A stretch of 64,000 nucleotides of DNA from Candidatus Poribacteria bacterium (GTDB lineage Bacteria; Poribacteria; WGA-4E; GCA-2687025). Below the pieces are notes generated by a model that was given only the letters and a program-made list of their open reading frames with translations, had not been told where the DNA came from and did no database searches. The position numbers and the translations under genes are program-made. The DNA is taken from positions 1 through 64,000 of the forward strand of contig JABGQA010000094.1 in the NCBI GenBank assembly GCA_018644665.1, written 5' to 3'. Positions 18,417 to 26,352 of this stretch are shown piece after piece (the stretch's first letter is position 1; every line of letters begins with the position of its first letter).

Positions 18417-19325
18417 TCACCCCATCAGGGACAGCAGAACAGCCTTCTGCGCGTGCAGCCGGTTCTCGGCCTCGTCGAAAATCACGGATTGCGCGGAGTC
18501 GGCGACGCCGTCGGTCGCCTCCTCGCCCCGATGCACGGGCATGCAGTGCATGAAGAGCGCGGACGCCGGCGCGCGCGCCATTAGCGCCTCGTTGACCTGG
18601 TACGGCCGGTACGCCGCCAGTCCCTCTTCGGACGGTGTCTCGTGCATCGAGAACCACACGTCCGTGTACAGAACGTCGGCGTCCGCGGCGGCTTCGGCGG
18701 GGTCATGCGTCAGCCTGGGCTCCCAGGCGTTGTTCTCACCGGCCTTGCGGGCGGCGGCCAGAGCCACCGGGTTGAGCGCCTGGCCCGGCGGCGAGCACAC
18801 GGTGAGTTGGACGCCGAACAGCGGGCAGGCATGAAGGAACGAATTCACGATGTTATTGTCCGCAGCCCCGTAGAAGGCGAGGCGACATCCCCGTAGCGAC
18901 CCGAGATGTTCCTCGATCGTCATTAGGTCGGCGAGTATCTGGCACGGATGGTTGAAGTCGGTCAGCCCGTTGATGACCGGCACGCCGGCGTGCTGGGCAA
19001 TCTCCTCGATCTGCTCGTGGCCGAACACGCGCGCCGCGATCCCATCGACGTAGCGCGATAGCGTCTTCACCGTGTCCGCGATCGTCTCGCCCCGCCCCAA
19101 CTGCGAAGTGTCCTCGCTCAGATAGATGGCGTTCCCACCGAGTTGGTGCATGCCGGCCTCGAAGGACACACGCGTCCGGGTCGAGTGCTTGAGGAACACC
19201 AGGGCGAGCGTCTTGCCGCGGAGCGCGTCGCCGCCTGCGGTGGGGCGCGCCTTCAGTTCGCTGGCGTGGTCCAGAAGGTCCCGCAATTCCTTGTGCGAGA
19301 AGTCTCCAAGACTGAGAAAGTGCAT
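18417..19325 (-). CDS. argF: ornithine carbamoyltransferase
   Basis: The 302-residue enzyme makes citrulline from ornithine and carbamoyl phosphate in arginine synthesis. The carbamoyl-phosphate loop is HSTRTRVSFEAGMHQLGG, the second phosphate motif is FNHPCQILADLMT, and the active-site cysteine lies in FMHCMPVHRGEE. DVWFSMHE replaces the more common DVWxSMG, so N-acetyl- or N-succinylornithine as the real substrate cannot be excluded. GAGGAGGA sits upstream of the ATG. It is the first gene of a minus-strand unit with an ABC permease and ATPase, an unusual partnership. Confidence 0.88.
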   Translation of the reverse strand: MHFLSLGDFSHKELRDLLDHASELKARPTAGGDALRGKTLALVFLKHSTRTRVSFEAGMHQLGGNAIYLSEDTSQLGRGETIADTVKTLSRYVDGIAARVFGHEQIEEIAQHAGVPVINGLTDFNHPCQILADLMTIEEHLGSLRGCRLAFYGAADNNIVNSFLHACPLFGVQLTVCSPPGQALNPVALAAARKAGENNAWEPRLTHDPAEAAADADVLYTDVWFSMHETPSEEGLAAYRPYQVNEALMARAPASALFMHCMPVHRGEEATDGVADSAQSVIFDEAENRLHAQKAVLLSLMG

Positions 19326-19449
19326 CGCGTGTCCTCCTCACGTTTACCGCGCCGGAGGCGGCAGAGGCAAACGCCCGTTCTGGGAAAAGAGGGATGTTAT
19401 CGCGCCCCGATGGGGTCGTCAAGATCAAGTCTCAACCGGACGCAGGCAC

Positions 19450-19493
19450 GCGTCTGCCCAAGGAAGGCGGGCGCCTGTTTATTGGGCAGACGC
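19450..19493. repeat. 12-bp inverted repeat, possible operator or activator site upstream of amtB
   Basis: GCGTCTGCCCAA at 19450-19461 is the exact reverse complement of TTGGGCAGACGC at 19482-19493, with 20 bases between the arms. Outside the arms, GCAC and GTGC can continue the pairing after a four-base bulge. The site is about 100-140 bases upstream of the -12 element of the amtB promoter, the usual distance for an activator of sigma-54 polymerase. It is not the known NtrC consensus. Confidence 0.55.
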
Positions 19494-19594
19494 CCGCGTG
19501 CAATTTGCGCAGCCAAGCGCCGTCCGCGACACGGCCGCGCGCGGCGGCGCCACGAACCCGCCCGGTGGGCGGGCATCCCGGTTGGGCAGCGATG

Positions 19595-19610
19595 TTGGCA
19601 CAACGCTTGC
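19595..19610 (+). promoter_or_regulatory. sigma-54 (RpoN) promoter of amtB
   Basis: TTGGCACAACGCTTGC has the -24 GG (19597-19598) and the -12 GC (19609-19610) separated by exactly ten bases, and matches TTGGCAC-N5-TTGC. Transcription would start near 19621, about 47 bases before amtB. Ammonium transporter genes are a standard target of nitrogen-controlled sigma-54 transcription, so gene and promoter support each other. Confidence 0.85.
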
Positions 19611-19667
19611 GCCACTCCCGCGTGACGGGCGATGGAGAACACGCCGAAAACCGGGAGGGTACGCCGA

Positions 19668-21071
19668 ATGAAGTCACTGCCGCGGGGCGCGAGGGCGCTC
19701 GCCATTTCGTTCGTAGGGCTGGCGCTCGTGCTGGCAGCCGTGTCAGGCCCGGCGCAGGCCCAGGAGGCCGAGGTCAGCGAGAGTGTTCGCAACTACGTGA
19801 ACGAGGCCTTGCAGGGCGACGGAGACCACTCATTCAACGACTACCTTTGGATGATGGTCGCGGGCTTCCTGGTCTTCTTCATGCAAGCCGGCTTCGCGAT
19901 GGTCGAGGCGGGGTTCACGCGAGCGAAGAACGCCGTCAACATCCTGATGAAGAACTTCATGGACTTCTCGGCGGGATCGCTGCTCTTCTGGGCAGTTGGG
20001 TTCGGCCTGATGTACGGCACGTCGAAGGGCGGCTGGATCGGCACGTCCAACTTCTTCCTGTCCGACGCGGTGGCCGGTGGGACGATCAACAACTGGTCGT
20101 ACGCGGAGTGGTTCTTCCAGGCGGTGTTCGCGGCCACGGCGGCGACGATCGTCTCCGGCGCCATGGCGGAGCGGACGAACTTCCGCGCGTATCTCATCTA
20201 TAGCGTCTTCATCACAGCCTTCATCTACCCGATCCAGGGACACTGGACCTGGCAAGGCGACGGCTTCCTGACCCAACTCGGCTTCCACGACTTCGCCGGT
20301 TCGACAGTTGTGCACTCCGTCGGCGGATGGGCCGCGCTGGTCGGAGCGATCATACTTGGGCCGCGCATCGGCAAGTTCGGCTCCGACGGGCGCGCGCGTG
20401 TCATTCCCGGCCACAACATCGTACTCGCCGCCCTGGGCGTGTTTATCCTGTGGCTCGGATGGTTCGGGTTCAACCCAGGGTCGACGCTTGGCGCGGATGT
20501 CAGCTTCGCCCGGATCGCGGTGACAACGAACCTCGCGGCCGCGGCCGGCGGCGTCGGCGCGATGTTCTTCGCGTGGATGAAGGTCAAGAAGCCGGACATC
20601 GGTCTGACGCTCAACGGCGTGCTGTCGGGCCTGGTGGCCATCACTGCCGGGTGCGCCGTCGTCTCGCCCGGCTCCGCTGTGATAATCGGGCTGGTCGCGG
20701 GCGTGCTGTGCGTGCTGTTCGTGGAGTGGGTGGAGAAGGTGTTCAGAGTGGACGACCCCGTGGGCGCGTTCACGGTCCACGGCGTGAATGGCGTCTGGGG
20801 GACGCTGGCGGTCGGTCTGTTTGCGCAGAATCCGTACGCCGCAGGAAGCACGAGCGAAGGGCTGTTCTTCGGCGGAGGCCTCTCGCAACTCATGCCACAG
20901 GTCTACGGCGTCCTTGTAGTCGCCGCCTGGACGATCATAACCAGCGGCTTGGTGTTCGGCGGACTACGGCTCGCGGGGATCCTGCGGGTCACCGCGGAGG
21001 AAGAGCGCGAAGGTCTGGACATGGGCGAACACGGCTCGTCCGCCTACCACAACGAGGAGCGTGCTTTCTAG
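19668..21071 (+). CDS. amtB: ammonium transporter AmtB
   Basis: The 467-residue channel moves ammonium across the inner membrane. A signal peptide (residues about 1-32, ending PAQAQ) precedes eleven predicted helices. The pore twin histidines are His216 in STVVHSVGGWAALVGA and His371 in AFTVHGVNGVWGTLA, and GAMAERTNFRAY is another signature. The ATG at 19668 has GGGAGGG eight bases upstream, and the sigma-54 start site near 19621 makes upstream in-frame codons irrelevant. No glnK is adjacent. A strong bidirectional terminator follows. Confidence 0.95.
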   Translation: MKSLPRGARALAISFVGLALVLAAVSGPAQAQEAEVSESVRNYVNEALQGDGDHSFNDYLWMMVAGFLVFFMQAGFAMVEAGFTRAKNAVNILMKNFMDFSAGSLLFWAVGFGLMYGTSKGGWIGTSNFFLSDAVAGGTINNWSYAEWFFQAVFAATAATIVSGAMAERTNFRAYLIYSVFITAFIYPIQGHWTWQGDGFLTQLGFHDFAGSTVVHSVGGWAALVGAIILGPRIGKFGSDGRARVIPGHNIVLAALGVFILWLGWFGFNPGSTLGADVSFARIAVTTNLAAAAGGVGAMFFAWMKVKKPDIGLTLNGVLSGLVAITAGCAVVSPGSAVIIGLVAGVLCVLFVEWVEKVFRVDDPVGAFTVHGVNGVWGTLAVGLFAQNPYAAGSTSEGLFFGGGLSQLMPQVYGVLVVAAWTIITSGLVFGGLRLAGILRVTAEEEREGLDMGEHGSSAYHNEERAF

Positions 21072-21135
21072 GTCGGTCGTCCTGTCGGTGAGGCCGGGCC
21101 TCCCGCCGGTCCCACCGGCGCCCAGAAAGCACTAT

Positions 21136-21165
21136 CGGGCCGTCCACTCCACCGTGGACGGCCCG
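21136..21165. terminator. bidirectional hairpin terminator between amtB and the aldolase gene
   Basis: A perfect 12-bp stem, CGGGCCGTCCAC with GTGGACGGCCCG, encloses a six-base loop. It lies between convergent genes ending at 21071 (plus) and 21198 (minus), so it can serve both. There is no long T-tract on either side, as at the other hairpins in this window. Confidence 0.75.
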
Positions 21166-21197
21166 TTCTCGTCCGTGCCGGGCTCCGCTCCGGCCGC

Positions 21198-21962
21198 CTA
21201 CGACCCGCCGCGTATATCTGCGATCATCTGGCGGTAGTAGAGAACGAGCCCGGTCGCGTCGACGAGCGACGCAATGTACTGCACGCCGATCGACGCGAGC
21301 CACCGAGCCATCTCAGCGTCCTTGGCGTACGAGCCGACGAACCTGCCAGCCTCGCGTGCCCTTGCGGTGCACTTCACGATCGTGTCTCGGACCCGTGGGT
21401 CATCGACCTGCCCCGTGATCCCGAGTGACTGCGAGAGATCGTACGGGCCGAGGAATATCACGTCCAACCCGTCTACATCCAGTATCTCGTCGATGTTCTC
21501 GACCGCGCGCATACCTTCGATGTGCACGACGACCATCTGTTCCTCGTTGCACCGCTGCGAGTGATCCGGCGACCCGGTGTACGCGCCGGCGCGGGTGAAT
21601 ATCGACACCCCACGCTCCCCAAGTGGCGCGTACTTCGCGGCGCGCACGGTGTTCGTCGCCTCCTCGCGTGAGCCGACCTGCGGCACCTGCACGCCGCCCG
21701 ATCCGATATCTAGCGCGCGGAGCACCAACTCCGGCCGGTTGTCGCCGACGCGGATGATCGATGTCGCGCCGCCGCATTCCGCGCCGCGCACGAGGTCTTC
21801 GCACGTCTCGATGGTCAGTGGGCCGTGCTCGGTGTCCAGAATGACGAAGTCGAGTCCCGCCACGCCGAGGGCCTCGACGACTGTCGCGCTGGGGAGGATG
21901 CAGAACGTCCCGATGGCCGTCTCGCCGCTGGCCATCTTCTCGCGCAGCTGGTTCGGATTCAT
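21198..21962 (-). CDS. HpcH/HpaI-family class II 2-oxo acid aldolase
   Basis: The 254-residue metal-dependent aldolase belongs to the family that cleaves 4-hydroxy-2-oxo acids to pyruvate and an aldehyde. FVILDTEHGPLTIE carries the catalytic His, IIRVGDNRPE the substrate-binding Arg, HIEGMRAVENIDEI the metal Glu, and FLGPYDLSQSLGI the metal Asp. The physiological substrate could be 4-hydroxy-2-oxoheptanedioate, 2-keto-3-deoxyrhamnonate or a related sugar acid; no pathway partners lie nearby. AGGAG precedes the ATG. It is divergent from pckG. Confidence 0.87.
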   Translation of the reverse strand: MNPNQLREKMASGETAIGTFCILPSATVVEALGVAGLDFVILDTEHGPLTIETCEDLVRGAECGGATSIIRVGDNRPELVLRALDIGSGGVQVPQVGSREEATNTVRAAKYAPLGERGVSIFTRAGAYTGSPDHSQRCNEEQMVVVHIEGMRAVENIDEILDVDGLDVIFLGPYDLSQSLGITGQVDDPRVRDTIVKCTARAREAGRFVGSYAKDAEMARWLASIGVQYIASLVDATGLVLYYRQMIADIRGGS

Positions 21963-22098
21963 GCCTGCTCCTGTCTCTGTGTGCGGGTCGGCGCGTCATT
22001 CTATCCCCCGCTCACCGAGGGTGGAAGACGGCGGGTGACGGCGGCGCGCGTGGCCCTTCGCAACCGCCCAGCCGGGGCCTGGCCAACGGCAACGCGAA

Positions 22099-22127
22099 TT
22101 GATATTCGCCCGTACGCGCCCTATACT
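22099..22127 (+). promoter_or_regulatory. sigma-70 promoter of pckG
   Basis: TTGATA at 22099-22104 and TATACT at 22122-22127 are separated by 17 bases, one of the best housekeeping promoters in the window. Transcription would start near 22134, leaving a leader of about 68 bases before the ATG at 22202. Confidence 0.68.
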
Positions 22128-22201
22128 CCATGATTGGGACTCGTTCTTCCCGCATTGCCGCCTCCGCCCGAGACTTACAGAACACGAGGAACACGACGAG
22201 T

Positions 22202-23941
22202 ATGACGACCCGACTTCAGGAATGGGTGGACGACGTCGCGCGCATGACGCGGCCAGACCAGATCCACTGGTGCGACGGCTCGGAAGAAGAGATTGAGCGC
22301 CTGAACGGCGAAATGGTCGATTCCGGGGTGTTGCACGCCCTGAACGGCGACGCGTACCCGAACTGCTTCCTCCACCGAAGCGATCCGCAGGACGTGGCGC
22401 GCACCGAGCATCTCACGTTCATCTCCTCCGCCGATGAGAGCCAGGCAGGCCCGACGAACAACTGGTTGAGCCCCAAAGACGCGCGCGAGAAGCTGACGCC
22501 CCTGTACGACGGGTCGATGAAGGGCCGCACGATGTACGTCGTGCCGTACCTGATGGGCCCAGCCGGCTCGCCGTTCAGCAAGGTTGGTGTCGAGATCACG
22601 GACAGCCCATACGTCGTCGCGAACCTGCGCATAATGACGCGCATGGGGAACATCGCGCTCGAGCACCTCGCGGACAGCGAGGATTTCGCTCCCGGCCTGC
22701 ATTCGCTGGGCGATCTCTCCCCTGACCGGCGGTTCATCACGCATTTCATGGACGAACGCCTCGTGTGGAGCGTCGGCTCCGGGTACGGCGGAAACGCGCT
22801 GCTGAGCAAGAAGTGCTTCGCCCTGAGAATCGCCAGCGTCCTCGCGCGGGACGAAGGTTGGATGGCAGAGCACATGCTCATCCTCGAAGTCGAGCTGCCC
22901 GACGGGAGCCTGAAGTACATCGGCGGGGCGTTCCCGAGCGCGTGCGGCAAGACAAACCTCGCCATGCTCATCAGTCCGCTCGAGGAGCAGGGCTACAAGG
23001 TTCGCACGATCGGCGATGACATCGCGTGGCTGGCCCCTGGCGCAGACGGCCGCCTCTGGGCGATCAACCCCGAAGCCGGATTCTTCGGAGTGGCTCCCGG
23101 CACCGGCGAGGACACGAACCCCAACGCGATGCGCACGTTCAATTCCAACTCGATGTTCACCAACGTCGCGATGACGGACGACCGCCTCCCCTGGTGGGAG
23201 GGCATCTCCGAGGACACGCCGGACGGATTGACCGACTGGCGAGGCGACGCGTGGACCGGCAAGGCCACGGCCTCGCATCCCAACGCGCGGTACACGTGCC
23301 CGGCGAGCCAGTGCCCGAGCATCTCGCCCCGGTGGGAGGATGCCCAGGGAGTACCGATCGACGTCTTCCTCTTCGGCGGCCGGCGCGCGCGCCTGGCTCC
23401 GTTGGTATACGAGTCGACGAGTTGGGAACACGGCGTGTTCATGGCGTCGACTATTGGCTCTGAGACTACCGCGGCCCAGCAGTCAGGCGCGATCGGCGTC
23501 ACGCGGCGCGACCCGATGGCGATGCTACCGTTCTGCGGCTACCACATGGCCGACTACTTCCACCACTGGCTGGACATGGGCAAGAAGCTCACGAACCCGC
23601 CGAAGGTGTTCTGCGTGAACTGGTTCCGCAAGGACGCCGACGGTGGATGGCTCTGGCCAGGCTTCGGCGAGAACTTGCGGGTCCTGCTATGGGCGCTGCA
23701 GCGTGCCGAGGGCGAGGCCGACGCGGTCGAAACGCCGATCGGTTTCTTGCCCAAGCCCTCTGACCTGAACCTCGACGGCCTGTCCGTATCGAGTGGCGCC
23801 CTGGACGAGTTGCTCGCTGTGCGAGCAGACGAGTGGCGGGGCGAGGCCGATGAAGTCGGCGAATTCTACGCGAAGTTCGGGGACCGCCTGCCGGCATCGA
23901 TGACGGAGCAGCTGGCGGCCCTACGCGGACGACTGGGATAG
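22202..23941 (+). CDS. pckG: phosphoenolpyruvate carboxykinase (GTP)
   Basis: The 579-residue enzyme converts oxaloacetate and GTP to phosphoenolpyruvate, the entry to gluconeogenesis. Full length fits the GTP-dependent class. The phosphate-binding P-loop is GGAFPSACGKTNLAML with the reactive Cys, followed by GDDIAWL for the metal. FNSNSMFTNVAMTDD and VNWFRKDADGGWLWPGFGEN are also characteristic. The ATG at 22202 begins the conserved N-terminus (MTTRLQEWVDDV); upstream in-frame codons lie in the leader of the promoter at 22099. This is a diagnostic central-metabolism gene: the cell can grow on acids or amino acids. Confidence 0.95.
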   Translation: MTTRLQEWVDDVARMTRPDQIHWCDGSEEEIERLNGEMVDSGVLHALNGDAYPNCFLHRSDPQDVARTEHLTFISSADESQAGPTNNWLSPKDAREKLTPLYDGSMKGRTMYVVPYLMGPAGSPFSKVGVEITDSPYVVANLRIMTRMGNIALEHLADSEDFAPGLHSLGDLSPDRRFITHFMDERLVWSVGSGYGGNALLSKKCFALRIASVLARDEGWMAEHMLILEVELPDGSLKYIGGAFPSACGKTNLAMLISPLEEQGYKVRTIGDDIAWLAPGADGRLWAINPEAGFFGVAPGTGEDTNPNAMRTFNSNSMFTNVAMTDDRLPWWEGISEDTPDGLTDWRGDAWTGKATASHPNARYTCPASQCPSISPRWEDAQGVPIDVFLFGGRRARLAPLVYESTSWEHGVFMASTIGSETTAAQQSGAIGVTRRDPMAMLPFCGYHMADYFHHWLDMGKKLTNPPKVFCVNWFRKDADGGWLWPGFGENLRVLLWALQRAEGEADAVETPIGFLPKPSDLNLDGLSVSSGALDELLAVRADEWRGEADEVGEFYAKFGDRLPASMTEQLAALRGRLG

Positions 23942-23960
23942 CCGTTCCAGATGCGAGCGA

Positions 23961-23989
23961 GGCGGCGCGCGTCCTGGTCGCGCGTCGCC
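23961..23989 (+). terminator. hairpin terminator after pckG
   Basis: GGCGGCGCGCG pairs with CGCGCGTCGCC across a seven-base loop, an 11-bp stem with one G-U pair, beginning 20 bases after the pckG stop. No T-tract follows. It separates pckG from the unknown gene at 24046. Confidence 0.55.
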
Positions 23990-24045
23990 GTCCCGGCCGT
24001 TGCTAGCTTCTGTGAGAGGCGATGGACTGTCGACCGGAAGCGCTG

Positions 24046-24864
24046 ATGTCCCGTCAATACCCGTTCTCGATGGAGTTCGTCGACCGCGAACTCGTGTCCA
24101 TCCCGCGGGATGTGGGGCAAGGGGTCACCGTGCCGCAGCACGTCCGCGTGGACGTGCCGCTGTACCGGAAGTCGGTCGCGTGCCTGGCGGACCTGCCTGA
24201 GAATCAGCGCAAGCAGGCGATCAACACGGCGGTCGAGGAAGCGAAGCTCGTCGCCTACGAGAAGTTCGTCCTCTCCCTACAGATCATCGCCGAGTATGAG
24301 CCGTACTTCCGTCTCGACGGTTTGCGCGAGCACGCGGAGCGCGAGTATCTGCTGCTGCTGCCGCCGTCGCATTGGAGCCACCTTCGCCTTCAGGTCGCGC
24401 TCCCGGGCCGAGGCCGATCACTCCACGCGCGGTACGACGAGTTCGCGTTCGAGATCCTCTCGCACTCGCGCCTGCACGGCAACGAGGCGTACCTCGTCAG
24501 CAACCAGAAGTACCAGCTGTACCTGCACGTGCGCGAAGGCTCCGACGAAATCCGCATCTCGCGCAGCGAATTCCTCGATAGGTCGCCCGGCAGCGCCCCG
24601 CCAACCGCGCTGCAGGCACACCACGTGTTGACGGGCCTGGCGGAGCGGGATGGACTTGCGGCGGACCCGGACATCGTCGCCGTGGAACAGAGTGTCCCCG
24701 AGGCCACCGAGGAGAAGCGTCCCGAGGGCGGGGCGGCGTGCCCCGACTGTGGGGGCGTCATCCACCACTTCTCGTCGCACGAGGCGTTCTGCCTGGACTG
24801 CGCATGGGACAACCTGAGCCGACTCTCGGAGCTGGGGCCCACCAAGCGCGAGCCGGCACGGTAG
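24046..24864 (+). CDS. uncharacterised protein with a C-terminal zinc ribbon
   Basis: I do not recognise this 272-residue protein. The N-terminal 200 residues are charged and soluble, with a helical segment (NQRKQAINTAVEEAKLVAYE) and a possible beta-rich middle (HWSHLRLQVALPGRG, YDEFAFEILSHSRL). The C-terminus carries two CxxC pairs, CPDCGG and CLDC, spaced as in a zinc ribbon. There is no signal peptide, so it is cytoplasmic and could bind nucleic acid or another protein. ATG 24046 is preferred with CGGAAG upstream; ATG 24022 is possible but its ribosome site is too close. Confidence 0.7.
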   Translation: MSRQYPFSMEFVDRELVSIPRDVGQGVTVPQHVRVDVPLYRKSVACLADLPENQRKQAINTAVEEAKLVAYEKFVLSLQIIAEYEPYFRLDGLREHAEREYLLLLPPSHWSHLRLQVALPGRGRSLHARYDEFAFEILSHSRLHGNEAYLVSNQKYQLYLHVREGSDEIRISRSEFLDRSPGSAPPTALQAHHVLTGLAERDGLAADPDIVAVEQSVPEATEEKRPEGGAACPDCGGVIHHFSSHEAFCLDCAWDNLSRLSELGPTKREPAR

Positions 24865-24976
24865 GCGCGCCAGACCATGCGTAAGGGCCGGTCGGTCTGC
24901 GGTCGTTCCTACACCTGTCCGATGCGTGCGGGTTGGCCTTGTGTTGTGGGTAGGGGGTGGGTGGTTGCGGTCGAAC

Positions 24977-26047
24977 ATGCGAACACCGCTGATCGTCTCG
25001 GTCGCCCTTCATGCCATCCTCGCGTGCTTCGTCGTGACACTGACGGTCGTGGAGGCGCCCCCGCAAGAGGCGACCGGTGTGATAGTCGTGAACGCCACGC
25101 CAGGCCGCGCCCGGCGGCCGCTGCGGCTCAGGCGCCCATCCCTCACGGAGCGTAAGTCGCCCGGCGTCGCGAGCCTGACGCGCGCGCGCCCTACGGCAAT
25201 CGAGGCCCCCGCGGCGGCGGCAGCGCAGATGTCTCCCGTCCACGTGCCACGACCGCGCGCGAACGTCGCCGCCGCCTACCGGAATTCAGACGTGCCTACG
25301 GCGCGGCCCGTCGGGCCGGCTGTGCTGGATGGGGCTCCGGAGGATAACGGCCTCCGCTCCGGCGGTGGCCCTAGCGAGACCGTCCGACGCGTCGCCGAAC
25401 CCACACCACGCGGTCGCGCAGGGCTGGCCATGTCCACGCAGATGGCGTCGTCCGCGTCGCCCGACTCCCCGGCCCAAACCGCGGGCCTCGAACTAAAGAC
25501 CCCGTTGGACCTGATAGCGGAGAACGTCCTCCGCTCGCAACCCGGCAGTACGCCGATCGACATGGTTTTCCTGCTGGACATCAGCCAGAGCATGCAGGAC
25601 AACATCTACGCCGTGGCTCGCCATCTGGAGGGCATGGCGACGCGATTCGATGCGCACGACGTCGACTTCCAGGTCGGCATTGTCACGTTCCACCACTCGA
25701 CAATGCACTCGATCCTCCGGAACACGATCAACGTGACGCAGCTTACCGACGATGTCAGCAAGGTCCGCAAGAAGCTTCGTGGCGTCAAGTGCAGCGGAGG
25801 CGAGAAGGCGCTGAACGCGATAATGGAGGCAGTTCATCGAGTCAAGTTCCGCGACGGCGCCTCCCGCCGCTTCGTGTTTGTCACCGACGAATACGTGGAT
25901 GGCGACTACCCGAAGCGCGAGGTTTCCGGCGCGCTGTACCGCTCGCGCATCCACGTGGATGTGATCGGCATGGACGAGCCGTTCCAGCGGTCGCTGGCGG
26001 CCCAGAGCGGCGGCATGTGGATCCCGATCGCGAGCCTTACGAGCTAG
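24977..26047 (+). CDS. membrane-anchored von Willebrand factor A protein (copy 1)
   Basis: The 356-residue protein has a TonB-like N-terminal anchor (residues 1-24, SVALHAILACFVVTLTVV), a long Ala/Pro/Arg-rich linker to about residue 170, then a vWA domain. Its metal site is DISQSM at residues 201-206, followed by the threonine and FVTDE. Near the end is EPFQRSLAAQSGG, shared with the vWA proteins at 29982 and 31485. The vWA domain should sit in the periplasm and bind a protein ligand through a metal ion. No chaperone or AAA+ partner is adjacent. Its 3' end overlaps the convergent DUF3783 gene by 11 bases. Confidence 0.75.
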   Translation: MRTPLIVSVALHAILACFVVTLTVVEAPPQEATGVIVVNATPGRARRPLRLRRPSLTERKSPGVASLTRARPTAIEAPAAAAAQMSPVHVPRPRANVAAAYRNSDVPTARPVGPAVLDGAPEDNGLRSGGGPSETVRRVAEPTPRGRAGLAMSTQMASSASPDSPAQTAGLELKTPLDLIAENVLRSQPGSTPIDMVFLLDISQSMQDNIYAVARHLEGMATRFDAHDVDFQVGIVTFHHSTMHSILRNTINVTQLTDDVSKVRKKLRGVKCSGGEKALNAIMEAVHRVKFRDGASRRFVFVTDEYVDGDYPKREVSGALYRSRIHVDVIGMDEPFQRSLAAQSGGMWIPIASLTS

Positions 26048-26312
26048 GCGCAGCGGAGCGCGACGCCCGCCTCTTGGCGGCCGCGCGGGCGTCGGCGCGT
26101 AGCTCGCGCACGACATCGCGCAATCGGCGCCGGCCCGACTCCGGGGTGACGGTGGCGAACGCCACGTCCTGAGGCAGCTTCGCGTTCTTGCGGTACGCCT
26201 CGACAACGGCGTGCAACTGGGCCGGCGAGAACCCGTGGAGTATCACGACCTTGCCACGCTCTTCCCCGTCCTCGTCGTCTCGATCTACCTTCGTGTAGTT
26301 CTCTTCTGCCAC
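26037..26312 (-). CDS. DUF3783-like small protein
   Basis: The 91-residue protein has a charged N-terminus, then KVVILHGFSPAQLHAVVEAYR and VAFATVTPESGRRRLRDVVREL, which fit the DUF3783 pattern as I remember it (a short beta-alpha-beta unit with a hydrophobic GFS turn). The tail is basic and Ala/Arg-rich. The role of this domain is unknown. GTG start with AAGGGA six bases upstream. It lies between a convergent vWA gene and mutY, 40 bases downstream of mutY, and is probably co-transcribed with it. Confidence 0.68.
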   Translation of the reverse strand: MAEENYTKVDRDDEDGEERGKVVILHGFSPAQLHAVVEAYRKNAKLPQDVAFATVTPESGRRRLRDVVRELRADARAAAKRRASRSAAPSS

Positions 26313-26352
26313 AGTCGTCCCTTCGCTCAGGTCCGGACGTCGACCGCCCTGG

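Larger units (their letters stand above)
19326..19667. other. divergent regulatory region between argF and amtB
   Basis: About 340 bases without a gene separate the start codons of argF (leftward) and amtB (rightward). The region holds a long inverted repeat at 19451-19493, a sigma-54 promoter at 19595-19610, and a second direct TTGGGCAG at 19582-19589, exactly 100 bases after the copy at 19482. I see no canonical NtrC dyad (TGCACC-N5-GGTGCA). Confidence 0.6.
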
